Counted from the stretch's first letter, positions 36,696-45,456 are shown. The stretch is DNA of 56,814 nt from an uncultured Acidobacteriota bacterium (GCA_903873705.1 CAIQPK010000026.1:1-56814); one strand, 5' to 3'. The notes: generated by a model from the sequence alone, not told the origin. Program-made: numbers and translations.

Positions 36696-37046
36696 CTATT
36701 CCTTGCAATGCATTGCGATCAGTCGCTCAACATTGCTCTGAAAATCGGGAAGATCATCATAAATACTGTTCCAAACGATGAGAGAATCCACGTCGAAGTA
36801 ACCGTGAATCAATTGATTCCGTTGACCAATCGCTGCTCTCAACCCAGCAATCGATTCGATCGAGCCAGGGTGAAACTGCGTTGCTTGACGCAACGCCTCG
36901 CCAATAATCTCGAATTTGCGCTCAACCGCAGACCTAGTGAGATCGTCGCTATCAAACGTATGAGCGTCAAACCCTTCAACGAAGTGCTGAATGGCCTGCG
37001 ACGCCTCCAGCATGTCGTGAAGATAGGCGCAAAGATTACGCCGCAT
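36696..37046 (-). CDS. hepT: HepT-like toxin (DUF86 HEPN domain)
   Basis: A 116-residue all-helical HEPN protein. The RX4HXY motif is intact as R76-NQLI-H81-G-Y83. In characterised type VII systems HepT is an RNase toxin silenced when MntA adds AMP to its Tyr. The start overlaps the end of mntA by 11 bp on the same strand. Base composition is clearly less GC-rich than neighbours, suggesting transfer. Confidence 0.9.
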   Translation of the reverse strand: MRRNLCAYLHDMLEASQAIQHFVEGFDAHTFDSDDLTRSAVERKFEIIGEALRQATQFHPGSIESIAGLRAAIGQRNQLIHGYFDVDSLIVWNSIYDDLPDFQSNVERLIAMHCKE

Positions 37047-37344
37047 AAACTTCCACCTGATCTTCGTTGATCGACTTCAAGCGATAGGGATTCCGAATGA
37101 CGCCATCACGGATCAAGTCAATGTCCCGTCCAAAGAGCGATGCCAGGCTGTCGCGCAACGAGACGTAGTTGTCGATGTACTTCGGGTTCGCCGCCTCATC
37201 GAAGTTCACCAGCACATCCACATCACTCCGCGCCGGATCGAAATCATCCCGCACCGCCGACCCGAAAATCGCCAGCCGCCGCACATGGTGCTTCCGGCAA
37301 AGCTCCGCAATTTCTTCCCGTCGAGATGTAATGAACTCCTGCAT
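37036..37344 (-). CDS. mntA: MntA-like antitoxin nucleotidyltransferase
   Basis: A 102-residue minimal nucleotidyltransferase. The GSX10DXD motif is G28-S29...D41-V-D43 (FGSAVRDDFDPARSDVDVLV). It is the antitoxin partner of HepT; the two are coupled by an 11-bp overlap. It lies downstream of the rpmA terminator. Confidence 0.9.
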   Translation of the reverse strand: MQEFITSRREEIAELCRKHHVRRLAIFGSAVRDDFDPARSDVDVLVNFDEAANPKYIDNYVSLRDSLASLFGRDIDLIRDGVIRNPYRLKSINEDQVEVYAA

Positions 37345-37389
37345 ACCGTCCTCGCTCGTAGTCTAACTCCAGCCGGCCTCGCTCGAACG

Positions 37390-37417
37390 CACAAAAGCCC
37401 CGCCGCAGCGAGGCTCT
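37390..37417 (-). terminator. Terminator of the rplU-rpmA operon
   Basis: On the minus strand AGCCTCGC pairs with GCGGGGCT (one G-U), followed by TTTTG, about 25 bp after the rpmA stop. Confidence 0.85.
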
Positions 37418-37437
37418 TGCCTGAAACAAAACGAGAA

Positions 37438-37707
37438 CTAAGCCGAGACAGCTTCCGTCGCGATGATCGAAACGAAGCGACCCTTCTGTCCACGATCCTG
37501 GAACTTCACCACGCCGGAAACCTTCGCATAAAGCGTGTCGTCGGAGCCGCGGCCCACGTTCAAACCAGGCTTATGCGGTGTCCCGCGCTGACGAACCAGG
37601 ATCGAGCCGCCGGTGACCGTCTCGCCGCCGAAGCGCTTCACGCCGAGCCGCTGGGCATTTGAATCGCGGCCGTTCTTGGATGAGCCTAGACCTTTTTTAT
37701 GTGCCAT
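37438..37707 (-). CDS. rpmA: 50S ribosomal protein L27
   Basis: L27 reaches the peptidyl-transferase centre. The 89-residue product starts [20 protein letters not shown] with AGAGG upstream, so no N-terminal extension needs removal. [20 protein letters not shown] and [17 protein letters not shown] are standard. It follows rplU in the universal L21-L27 operon and ends in a terminator. Confidence 0.98.
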   Translation of the reverse strand: MAHKKGLGSSKNGRDSNAQRLGVKRFGGETVTGGSILVRQRGTPHKPGLNVGRGSDDTLYAKVSGVVKFQDRGQKGRFVSIIATEAVSA

Positions 37708-37799
37708 TACTGTGCCTCTTTCGCGCTAAGCAGCGCTTTGAAATTGTTCCGCCCGCAGGCGGTAAAAGCAGCCTTCGCACGCGAAGGAAAATTCTAAAG

Positions 37800-38132
37800 T
37801 TACTTGGCTTCAGCCTTGAAGCTCTTGCCGCCAACTACGATCTCGTTGATCTTCACTTCAACGAAGCTCTGGCGATGGCCCTGCATCTTCTTGTACTGCT
37901 TCTTGCGCTTCAGGTGGAAGACCAGGATCTTGTCGCCGCGGCCTTCGCTCACCACCGACGCCAGAACCTTGGCGCCGCCGAGCTCCTGCTCGAACTTGCC
38001 TTCTTCGCCGGAAACGGCAACCACGTCAGAGAACGTAATGTTGCCATTCTCATGCGCGGACTTCTCAATCTTGACGGTGTCGCCGGGGGCGACGCGGTAC
38101 TGCTTTCCACCGGTACGGATCACTGCGTACAT
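37800..38132 (-). CDS. rplU: 50S ribosomal protein L21
   Basis: L21, 110 residues, starting MYAVIRTGGKQYRVAPGDTV with GAGG ten bases upstream. The C-terminus KKMQGHRQSFVEVKINEI is typical. It opens the rplU-rpmA operon. A candidate promoter lies at 38310-38339, giving a leader of about 170 nt that could carry an autoregulatory structure. Confidence 0.97.
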   Translation of the reverse strand: MYAVIRTGGKQYRVAPGDTVKIEKSAHENGNITFSDVVAVSGEEGKFEQELGGAKVLASVVSEGRGDKILVFHLKRKKQYKKMQGHRQSFVEVKINEIVVGGKSFKAEAK

Positions 38133-38309
38133 TGCCTGAAACCTCGTTGCAGAGCGCACGAAAGTCGCGCTTGCATTTCCTCAACTCTAAAAATGTCTTG
38201 TCCAGAGGGCGCGTGCCCGGCCGGTGCAGAATCCGCGTCTCAACTAACCAGAACGCCCATTCGCCGGCCCAGCAGCCAGACACACCGGCTGCTTTCGCCA
38301 AACTACAGA

Positions 38310-38339
38310 AGTTTACCGGTTGCAGGGGGTCCGGGTCAA
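38310..38339 (-). promoter_or_regulatory. Candidate rplU-rpmA promoter
   Basis: On the minus strand TTGACC and TAAACT are separated by 18 bp, about 180 bp before the rplU start. A sigma-70-like match. The 38133-38429 stretch contains no gene. Confidence 0.45.
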
Positions 38340-38429
38340 GGAACCGTGTTTAGTCTTTCCGTTTGAAGTCCAGGAAGCTCCCGAAAAAGGCTTTGCGGAA
38401 AATCTTCAAGCCCTGCGGCAGGAAAGGCT

Positions 38430-38963
38430 CTAAGTTTCTAGGCTCCCATTGATCCGGGACCTGCGGCTCGCGACCGCTATCCAGAATATCCAGAGGACGG
38501 TACTAAACGGCATATAGCCCACAGTTCCCAGGCCCACCAACGAGCCGGTGAGAGCGATCAGGTTGAATATTGAGAGTGCAATCCAAGGTTTCCGGTTCTG
38601 AAGCGTCCACCGATGATCAAATTTATAACCAATCCAATACCACAACACCGGAGCTGCTAGATACGCCAACACGAGGGTGGCCATGTAGAAAGCCTCCTCC
38701 CATGAATCCCGCACGATCAAGGAGAGGAGCGCCCCAGGGAACATCGTCGGCATGGTCGTGATGACCGCGAACTTCAACGGCCATGGCCACACATGGAATC
38801 TCGCCGTCGAATGCCAACCGTCACCAAAAAAGGATCGCTGGGTCAGGATGTGCCACCGCTGCCATTCGCCAATGCAACCCAAAATGATGGCGAGGAGGGG
38901 CTGTGCAATCGGTAAGATTGTGCGAAATTGCTTCACGGCCTTATCGTACCGTTGCGCCGTCAT
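38430..38963 (-). CDS. Four-helix membrane protein of unknown function
   Basis: A 177-residue protein with four predicted helices (about 15-29, 63-85, 92-112, 126-165). Trp-rich cytoplasmic loops (EWQRWHILTQRSFFGDGWHS, WPWPLKF) and a WYWIGYKFDHRW turn are notable. I do not recognise the family. The codon use is noticeably less C-rich than neighbouring genes, so it could be acquired. It is upstream of rplU on the same strand. Confidence 0.7.
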   Translation of the reverse strand: MTAQRYDKAVKQFRTILPIAQPLLAIILGCIGEWQRWHILTQRSFFGDGWHSTARFHVWPWPLKFAVITTMPTMFPGALLSLIVRDSWEEAFYMATLVLAYLAAPVLWYWIGYKFDHRWTLQNRKPWIALSIFNLIALTGSLVGLGTVGYMPFSTVLWIFWIAVASRRSRINGSLET

Positions 38964-39017
38964 CCTGCTCGCCTCACAGCCACGTTACCCTAAAATTCTA
39001 AGATAGTGCCGAGCCTC

Positions 39018-40379
39018 ATGCCCCCGTCTCCCACCGCCACCACCCGCCGCTTCCGCGCCCCCTGGATCATCTTCTGGGTCGCCCTCGGTCTCCGCCTGGC
39101 ATGCATCATCATCGGCCGCACCTACCACGTCCGCGCCATCGACGACCACTTCGGCATCGGCTGGGAAATGGGCCGCATCGCCCGCTCGCTCGCCCTCGGC
39201 CAGGGCTTCGCCAACCCCTTCAACGGCCACTCCGGCCCCAGCGCCTGGACCACGCCCCTGTACCCCCTCATCATGGCGGGCACCTTCAAGCTCTTCGGCA
39301 TCTACACCGACGCCTCCGCCTTCGTCCTGCTCGCCATCAACAGCGTCTTCTCCGCCGCCATCTGCCCCGCCGTCTACGAACTCGCGGCCCGCTGCTGCGA
39401 CGCCACCGGCATCGCCCGCCGCCAATCCCGCCACGCCGAACCGCTAGCCCTCTGGTCCGCCTGGCTCTGGGCCGCCCACCCAGCCGCCCTCCAGTACGCC
39501 ATCCACTGGATCTGGGAGATGTCCCTCTCCACCTGCCTCTTCACCTGGGCCATCGTCCTCGCCCTCCGTCTCCGCCGCATCGGCGACGCCCCCAACTCCC
39601 CCCTGGACCCTGAGCCCTGGACCCTGAACCCTCGCACCTGGGCCGCCTTCGGTCTCCTCTGGGGCCTCCTCGCGCTCTCCAACCCCTCGCTCCTCCTGTG
39701 CCTCCCGGCCACGCTCATCTGGGTCCTCTGGCCCGGCCTCCGCGCCCCGCAAACCCTTCCCCGCGCCATCGCCGGAGCAGCCCTCACCTCCATCATCTTT
39801 GCCGCCATCCTCGCCCCCTGGGTCGTCCGCAACGCCATCACCCTCCACGCCTTCATTCCCACCCGTTCCGAGCTCGGCATCGAGTTCTACGAGTCCGTCC
39901 TTCCTTCCCACGGCGGCCTCCCCTGGGGCACCACCCTCCCCCTCTGGCCCGGCGACCCCGAGTTCAAACAATTCATCCAGATGGGCGAAGTCAGCTTCTC
40001 CCACATGCGCGCCGACCAGGCCAAAGCCATCGTCCGCGCCCACCCCGAAACCTTCCTCCGCTACACCCTCGACCGCTTCCTCTACTTCTGGGACGGCACA
40101 CCCCATCCGCCCGACCGCCACCCCACGCAGGAGTACCTGCGCCAGCTCAGCTACGCCTTCATCAGCCTCTGCGGCCTGCTCGGCCTCGGCCTCGCACTCC
40201 AGCGCCGCGTCCCCGGCGCTGCGCTCGTGGCCCTCATGTTCCTCCTCGTCCCCATCCCCTACTACCTGATCACCGCTGGCCCCCGCTTCCGCCACCCCAT
40301 CGAGCCCCTCATCGCCATCCTCGCCGTCTACCTCTTCCGCTCCACCACACCCCGCCCCACCCAGCAGGAGCCCGCATGA
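39018..40379 (+). CDS. Membrane glycosyltransferase, PMT/ArnT-like fold
   Basis: A 453-residue polytopic protein (9-11 helices) with the N-terminal periplasmic acidic motif AIDDHFGIGWEMGRIARSL of GT-C glycosyltransferases that use lipid-linked sugars. The C-terminal helices end HPIEPLIAILAVYLF. A CCCTGRR heptamer block at 39603-39634 adds about ten residues (LDPEPWTLNPRTW) in frame between two helices. Its stop overlaps the epimerase start by 4 bp (ATGA), so both act in one operon, probably in surface-glycan synthesis. A GTG four codons upstream is an alternative start. Confidence 0.85.
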   Translation: MPPSPTATTRRFRAPWIIFWVALGLRLACIIIGRTYHVRAIDDHFGIGWEMGRIARSLALGQGFANPFNGHSGPSAWTTPLYPLIMAGTFKLFGIYTDASAFVLLAINSVFSAAICPAVYELAARCCDATGIARRQSRHAEPLALWSAWLWAAHPAALQYAIHWIWEMSLSTCLFTWAIVLALRLRRIGDAPNSPLDPEPWTLNPRTWAAFGLLWGLLALSNPSLLLCLPATLIWVLWPGLRAPQTLPRAIAGAALTSIIFAAILAPWVVRNAITLHAFIPTRSELGIEFYESVLPSHGGLPWGTTLPLWPGDPEFKQFIQMGEVSFSHMRADQAKAIVRAHPETFLRYTLDRFLYFWDGTPHPPDRHPTQEYLRQLSYAFISLCGLLGLGLALQRRVPGAALVALMFLLVPIPYYLITAGPRFRHPIEPLIAILAVYLFRSTTPRPTQQEPA

Positions 40380-41431
40380 CCGAGCCCAGGGAAATCCTCG
40401 TCACCGGCGCCTCCGGCTTCTTCGGTGGCCTGCTCAAACGTCGTCTCCTCGCCGAAGGCTTCCACGTCACCAACATCGACCTCGTCCGCGACGAGGACCG
40501 CGCCGTCGGCCTCCACAGCATCCAGGGCGACATCCGCGACGCCGGCCTCCTCGCCCGCACCTTCGCCGAGCACCATTTCTTCGCCGTCATGCACTGCGCC
40601 GCCATGCTCGCCCACGACGTCCAGGACGACCAGCTCCTCTGGACCTCCAACGTCGACGGCACCCGTCTCGTCGCCGAAGCCGCCCTCGCCGCCGGCGTCA
40701 CCAGGGTCATCAACATCTCCAGCAACTGCCTCTGGGGCGAAAACCTAGGCCGCGACGTCGCCGAAAACGAACCTCCCGCCCCCGTCGAGCTCTACGGCCG
40801 CTCCAAGCTCGCCGCCGAGCAGCAACTCGCCGAACTCCAGGCCGCTCACCCCGAGCTCGAAGCCATCACCCTCCGCTGCCCCACCATCATGGATAGCGGC
40901 CGCCTCGGCCTGCTGGCCATCCTCTTCGAGTTCATCGATGACGGCAAAAAAGTCTGGGTTGTCGGCGATGGCTCCAACCGCTACCAGTTCATCTACGCCC
41001 AGGACCTCGCCACCGCCTGCATCCAGGCCCTCGACTACCGCGGCTCCAACCTCTTCCACATCGGCTCCGACCACGTCCCCACCATGCGCGGCATGTACGA
41101 GCACGTCATCGCCGAAGCCGGCAGCAAGTCCCGCGTAGCCTCGCTCCCCAAGGCCCCCACCATCGCCGCCATGAAGCTCGCACACAACCTGAACATCTCC
41201 CCCCTAGGCCCGTATCACTACCGCATGATCGCCGAAAGCTTCGTCTTCGATACCACCCGCATCCGCCGCGAACTCAACTGGCAACCCACCCTCACCAACG
41301 AGCAGATGATGCTCCACGCCCTCACCTACTACCGCGAAAACCGCAAACTCATCCACAACCGCACCGACGTCTCCGCCCACTCCAAACCCGCCCCCATGGG
41401 CATCATCCGCCTCCTCAAGTGGCTTTCCTGA
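40376..41431 (+). CDS. NAD-dependent epimerase/dehydratase (extended SDR)
   Basis: A 351-residue extended short-chain dehydrogenase. The NAD loop is VTGASGFFGG, the DxD region is NIDLVRDEDRAVG, and the catalytic YxxxK is ELYGRSKLAAEQQ. AGGAG is five bases before the ATG, which overlaps the upstream glycosyltransferase stop. It probably alters a nucleotide-sugar or lipid-linked sugar used by that transferase; the precise reaction is not readable. A frame open far upstream is not translated from there. Confidence 0.9.
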   Translation: MTEPREILVTGASGFFGGLLKRRLLAEGFHVTNIDLVRDEDRAVGLHSIQGDIRDAGLLARTFAEHHFFAVMHCAAMLAHDVQDDQLLWTSNVDGTRLVAEAALAAGVTRVINISSNCLWGENLGRDVAENEPPAPVELYGRSKLAAEQQLAELQAAHPELEAITLRCPTIMDSGRLGLLAILFEFIDDGKKVWVVGDGSNRYQFIYAQDLATACIQALDYRGSNLFHIGSDHVPTMRGMYEHVIAEAGSKSRVASLPKAPTIAAMKLAHNLNISPLGPYHYRMIAESFVFDTTRIRRELNWQPTLTNEQMMLHALTYYRENRKLIHNRTDVSAHSKPAPMGIIRLLKWLS

Positions 41432-41840
41432 ACCGTCGCGAACAGCCGACGTGTTGCTGTTGTTCTTAGCTCTTAGCTCTTAGCTCTTAGCTCTTAGCTC
41501 TGGGCTCTTGGCTCTTGGCTCTTGGTGTTGCTGTTGCTGTTGCTCTTGCTGTCGCCCCGCAACAATCTGTCATCTCGACCGAAGCATCGCGCTTCATGCG
41601 ATGCGCAGTGGAGAGATCCCCGCATTGGCACTTGCCTTTGCCGTTGCCTTTGCCGTTGCTGTTGCTGTTGCTCTCTCCGACACCAGAAAAACTCTGTCAT
41701 CCTGAGCGAAGCCGAAGGACCCCGACACCGCCCACACCCAGCAAGCCCGCCCGAACCTTTCAGCCACAGAGCCGCTGTCACCGCCGCCCGCGTTCCCACA
41801 GCATCACCCACAACCACCCCCATGCGACACTAACCTCGCC
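41432..41840. repeat. Intergenic mosaic: heptamer array, hexamers, elements C and B
   Basis: No gene seen. 41463-41526 is a heptamer array: five CTCTTAG units, one CTCTGGG and three CTCTTGG. GTTGCT hexamers follow (41524-41555). Element C is at 41569-41631, then a CTTGCC/GTTGCC array to about 41690 and a shortened element B (41695-41726). The remainder up to dut shows nothing recognisable. Confidence 0.9.
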
Positions 41841-42290
41841 ATGACCTCCCCCACCATCAAAGTCCAGCGCCTGCTCCCCGCCGCCCAGCTCCCCCGCTAC
41901 GCCCACACCGGAGCCTTCGGCGACCTCGCCGCCGACCTCTTCGCTGCCGAAGCCCTCACCCTCGCCCCCGCCGGCCACCCCGGCTCCACCGGCCCCGTCC
42001 GCACCGGCCTCGCCCTCGAGCTCCCCTCCACCCACGGCGCTCTCGTTGAAGACCGCAGCGGCCTCGCCATCCGCGGCCTCACTACCCTCGCCGGCGTCAT
42101 CGACCCCGGCTACCGCGGCGAGCTCAAGGTCATCCTCGCCAACCTCTCCTCCGAACCCATCGCCATCTCCCCCGGCCACCGCATAGCCCAGCTCCGCATC
42201 GTCGAGCGCATCCAGGCCACCTTCGAAGAAACCGACACCCTCGAAGAAGCCCCCCGCGGCGCCGCCGGCTTCGGCTCCACCGGCCAATAG
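41841..42290 (+). CDS. dut: dUTP diphosphatase
   Basis: Trimeric dUTPase that hydrolyses dUTP to dUMP, limiting uracil in DNA. The 149-residue protein has the five motifs in order: DLAADLFAAE, LVEDRSGLAIRG (uridine pocket), TLAGVIDPGYRGELKV (catalytic Asp), HRIAQLRIVER and the C-terminal lid PRGAAGFGSTG. The start ATG follows closely on repeat-rich DNA with a weak ribosome binding site. The next gene starts 3 bp after the dut stop. Confidence 0.95.
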   Translation: MTSPTIKVQRLLPAAQLPRYAHTGAFGDLAADLFAAEALTLAPAGHPGSTGPVRTGLALELPSTHGALVEDRSGLAIRGLTTLAGVIDPGYRGELKVILANLSSEPIAISPGHRIAQLRIVERIQATFEETDTLEEAPRGAAGFGSTGQ

Positions 42291-42293
42291 CCC

Positions 42294-43094
42294 ATGCCGA
42301 CGCGACGAAACCCAACCCGTCGAAGCAGGAACATCGGAACAGCAAAACAGGGTCATGGACACAACAACCGCCTGACCATTGCCGTTCCGTATTCATTGGA
42401 TCGTCTATGGAATGAGCTGGTAGGGGCTACGACGCGGCAAACTCACTCAATCCATGGCAACCACATGCTCTTCATCACCGAAGAGCTAAACGAGGGCTAC
42501 ATACATGCGTGTGAGATCGGCATGCTGCTTCGCGTTCTGGCATTGTTTCCTGCCGAAGACCTGAAAGGGCTGGGTGCCATACTTCTGCGCCAACCGACGC
42601 GCAAGCAAGATGTGCTTGAGCCCGCATGGGGTAGATTGACGTATTTCGCCGATGTCGGGGTAGCCAATCAGAAGCCTGTCTACGAGGGACCTCTCGTGAC
42701 ACTGGAAGCGCAAAAGGTGGGCCAGGCATTAGAGTGGCCAAAATCGCTGGGGCCTGACGGACAGCGCGAGTTGAAACGGCTCCGCGAAGATGGCCATAAC
42801 GTCGTCAACGAAAGACGGCGCTATCGCTTCATGCTGACGCTTCTGGGTGCTCGTCACACTCAGCTCATGCGCACGCTTCCCCACGAAGTGGGCCACTGGG
42901 TGGACTATCTCCAGAAGGTCGTGAGGCCTACCGACAACGGCGAGGGTGATTGGGACGCGTTGCGCGACCGTTATTTTCAACGGTCGTCAGCCGAGCGTGA
43001 GAGTTTTGCCCATCGCTACGCGGATGAATTTCGAAGGCACAATGCAAAAGTTCTCGACCTCGCAACCGTAAACTCGGAACTCGGCAACACCTGA
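42294..43094 (+). CDS. Putative zinc metallopeptidase (zincin-like), probably transferred
   Basis: A 266-residue protein of unrecognised family. Residues 197-201 are HEVGH in TLPHEVGHWVDYL, an HExxH zinc site followed by an aromatic and Asp. Downstream AERESFAHRYADEFRR (residues 233-248) supplies acidic residues that could be the third ligand, an arrangement like ATLF/peptidase zincins. The N-terminus is basic. Codon use and GC content are clearly different from dut and the following genes, with many A/T third positions. It begins 3 bp after dut. Function could be a toxin, a peptidase of a mobile module or a stress protease. Confidence 0.72.
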   Translation: MPTRRNPTRRSRNIGTAKQGHGHNNRLTIAVPYSLDRLWNELVGATTRQTHSIHGNHMLFITEELNEGYIHACEIGMLLRVLALFPAEDLKGLGAILLRQPTRKQDVLEPAWGRLTYFADVGVANQKPVYEGPLVTLEAQKVGQALEWPKSLGPDGQRELKRLREDGHNVVNERRRYRFMLTLLGARHTQLMRTLPHEVGHWVDYLQKVVRPTDNGEGDWDALRDRYFQRSSAERESFAHRYADEFRRHNAKVLDLATVNSELGNT

Positions 43095-43151
43095 TCCAGT
43101 TGCCGTTGACGCACCAGCGCAGCTAGATTGATCAACGCACCGGAGACTTCC

Positions 43152-43568
43152 ATGACCGACCCCGCCAACGCATCCGCATCCGCCCTCATCGACAACCGCA
43201 TCCTCGAACTAGCCGACTGGCGCGGCCAAACCCTCGCCCACGTCCGCAAGCTCATCCACGCCGCCGACCCCGAAATCCTCGAAGAGTGGAAGTGGCGCGG
43301 CGTGCCCACCTTCTCCCACGCCGGCATCGTCTGCACCGGCGAAACCTACAAAGCCGTCGTCAAACTCACCTTCGCCAAGGGTGCCTCGCTCCCCGATCCC
43401 GCCAGCCTCTTCAACTCCAGCCTCGACGGCAACGTCCGCCGCGCCATCGACATCCGCGAAGGCGAAAAAATCAACGAAACAGCCTTCAAAACCCTCATCC
43501 GCGCCGCCATCGCCCTCAACCTCGAGACCAAAGCCAAACCAAGACCCCGCAAGACAAAAAGCGCCTGA
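43152..43568 (+). CDS. DUF1801 domain protein
   Basis: A 138-residue YdhG-like protein. GGAG is seven bases before the ATG (MTDPANASASALIDNRI). The domain reads LAHVRKLIHAADPEILEEWKW, GVPTFSHAGIVCTGETYKAVVKLTF and LFNSSLDGNVRRAIDIREGE. The C-terminus is Lys/Arg-rich. Such proteins are small cytoplasmic proteins of unknown biochemistry, common in soil bacteria. Confidence 0.9.
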   Translation: MTDPANASASALIDNRILELADWRGQTLAHVRKLIHAADPEILEEWKWRGVPTFSHAGIVCTGETYKAVVKLTFAKGASLPDPASLFNSSLDGNVRRAIDIREGEKINETAFKTLIRAAIALNLETKAKPRPRKTKSA

Positions 43569-43649
43569 TCGATTTACAAATAGCGCCGCGTCGCGCATCC
43601 TGAAAGCACTCCCGGGCCCGCCAGCCACCCCACCCTACAGGACCCCACC

Positions 43650-44207
43650 ATGCGCCGTCGCAGCTTCCTCAAGTCCGCCGCCTCTGCCCTACCGCTCGCC
43701 TTGGCCCCACACCTCGCCGAAGCCGCCGCCCAATCAGCCACGGCCGCCACACCCGAACTCCACCCCCTCCACCCCGGCGAAGACCGCTTCGGCGAAACCC
43801 ACACCCGCGGCTTCAACCACATGGCCTTCAAAGTCGCCACAGCCGACACCGCCGGCAACCTTTTCGTCATCGAAGAAGGCAATCTGAAAGGCGGCGGCCC
43901 ACCCCTCCACAGCCACGACACTCAGGAAGAATTCTGGTTCGTACTCGAAGGCGAAATTCTCTTCCAGGTCGGCGACCGCCGCATCACCCTCAAGGCCGGC
44001 GAATCCATCCTCGGCCCCCGCGACGTCCCCCACGCCTTTCTCCCCGTCAGCGACACCCCCGCCCGCATGATCATCGCCTACTCGCCCGCCGGCCACATGG
44101 AGCAGTTCTTCCGCGACACCGACGGCCCCAACCCGCCACTGCAGGACGCCGCCTTCATGCGCCGCTACGGCATGAAGCTCGCCGGCAAACCCATCACCCG
44201 CGCCTAG
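43650..44207 (+). CDS. Secreted cupin-domain protein with Tat-type signal
   Basis: A 185-residue cupin. The N-terminus (MRRRSFLKSAASALPLALAP) has an RRxFLK twin-arginine-like signal. Metal-binding residues of the cupin barrel are PPLHSHDTQEEFWFVLEG (His, His, Glu) and PRDVPHAFL (His). It probably acts outside the cytoplasm as a metal-dependent enzyme or sugar-binding protein; the reaction is unknown. Its stop abuts the convergent beta-propeller gene. Confidence 0.88.
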   Translation: MRRRSFLKSAASALPLALAPHLAEAAAQSATAATPELHPLHPGEDRFGETHTRGFNHMAFKVATADTAGNLFVIEEGNLKGGGPPLHSHDTQEEFWFVLEGEILFQVGDRRITLKAGESILGPRDVPHAFLPVSDTPARMIIAYSPAGHMEQFFRDTDGPNPPLQDAAFMRRYGMKLAGKPITRA

Positions 44208-45395
44208 CTATCGCGCCGGCTCCTGCGGAGACGCCGGAGCCGCCACCAGCCCCTTGTAAGCAAACTTCTGCAACCGCCGCCCGTCCTGCACCTCGCCGGT
44301 ATACAAGTTGCCCTTCGAATCCACGGCGAGGCTGTGCAGCACATCAAACTCCCCCGGCCCAATCCCCACCCGCCCAAAAGACTCCAGAGGCTCCAGCGTC
44401 TTGCGGTCATAAACCCAGATCCGCTCCGGCGCCACGCTCGCTACATACAGAAACCGCTGCGCCGCATCAGGCGAGAACGCCACCGTCTCCGCCGTCTGCC
44501 CGGTCCCGCAGTCGCCGTAATTGTCCTCGCAAAACCGGTCCACCCATATCTGGTTCAGATACGTCCCGCCCAGCGTGAACACCTCCACCCGCTTGCCTTC
44601 GCGATCGGCCGCATACACATACCCATCGTTCGACACCTTCACCCCATGGATCGTCCCAAACTGCGCCGCCCCCGGGTCCTTCGCATCGAACTCCGTCGCC
44701 AGCAGCCGCGTCGGCTTAGCCGCAGGCGTCGCCGGATCATCCTGCGGCGCCTTGCCATACGCTCCCCACATCCGCTTGTAAGCGCCCGTATCGGCGTCAA
44801 ACACGATGATCCGCCGGTTCCCATAACCGTCCGCCACAAAAAGCTCATTCGTCTTCGGATAAACAAACACATCCGCCGGCTTATTGAACTGATCGGTATC
44901 GGCATTGCTCTTCTTCGACCGCGACTTCCCGATCTGCATCACAAACGTGCCGTCTTTCTTGAACTTGAAAATCTCATCATCGGCGCCCTGCCCGCCGATC
45001 CACACAAACCCCTTGTAGTCGATATAAATCCCATGCTCCGACGACGGCCACGCATACCCCTCCCGCGGCCCGCCCCACCCCTGCACATAATTCCCGGCCT
45101 GATCGAACTCCATCACCGGCGGCCCGGTCGGCACACCCTTCTTCACATTCCTGTACCGCTGCACAATCCACACATGGTCCGTAGCCGGGTCCACCGTCAC
45201 CGCCGACACCTGCCCCAGCGTCCACCCATTCGGAATCCTCGCCCACCCCGGCTCAACCACAAACTTCGGCGCCAGCCTCTTCCCCCCGGCAGCTGACTTT
45301 GCCGCGACCTTGGGCGCCTGTTGCGCCTGTACTGACAAAACCCCAGCCATCACCGCCAACACAACCGCACCACCGCGCACACGAACGCTCCGCAT
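44208..45395 (-). CDS. Secreted NHL-type beta-propeller protein
   Basis: A 395-residue exported protein (GGAGGAAG before the ATG; signal peptide ending LSVQAQQ). Six repeating blades are visible, such as GLGQVSAVTVDPATDHVWIV, SEHGIYIDYKGFVWIGGQG, NKPADVFVYPKTNELFVADG, GTIHGVKVSNDGYVYAADRE, AFSPDAAQRFLYVAS and LHSLAVDSKGNLYTGEV. This fits the NHL/peptidylglycine alpha-amidating lyase-like propeller group found in many acidobacteria. Enzyme activity is not certain. Confidence 0.85.
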   Translation of the reverse strand: MRSVRVRGGAVVLAVMAGVLSVQAQQAPKVAAKSAAGGKRLAPKFVVEPGWARIPNGWTLGQVSAVTVDPATDHVWIVQRYRNVKKGVPTGPPVMEFDQAGNYVQGWGGPREGYAWPSSEHGIYIDYKGFVWIGGQGADDEIFKFKKDGTFVMQIGKSRSKKSNADTDQFNKPADVFVYPKTNELFVADGYGNRRIIVFDADTGAYKRMWGAYGKAPQDDPATPAAKPTRLLATEFDAKDPGAAQFGTIHGVKVSNDGYVYAADREGKRVEVFTLGGTYLNQIWVDRFCEDNYGDCGTGQTAETVAFSPDAAQRFLYVASVAPERIWVYDRKTLEPLESFGRVGIGPGEFDVLHSLAVDSKGNLYTGEVQDGRRLQKFAYKGLVAAPASPQEPAR

Positions 45396-45456
45396 CACGT
45401 ACTTCCTCCACAGATCAAAAATCGTCAGGTGACGCCCATCTTACAAAACGCGCCCG

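Noticed and set aside
39698-40375. Upstream extension of the epimerase frame
   Set aside because: Overlaps the glycosyltransferase; low-complexity Pro/Arg/His; the ATG at 40376 has an AGGAG site and starts the SDR fold.
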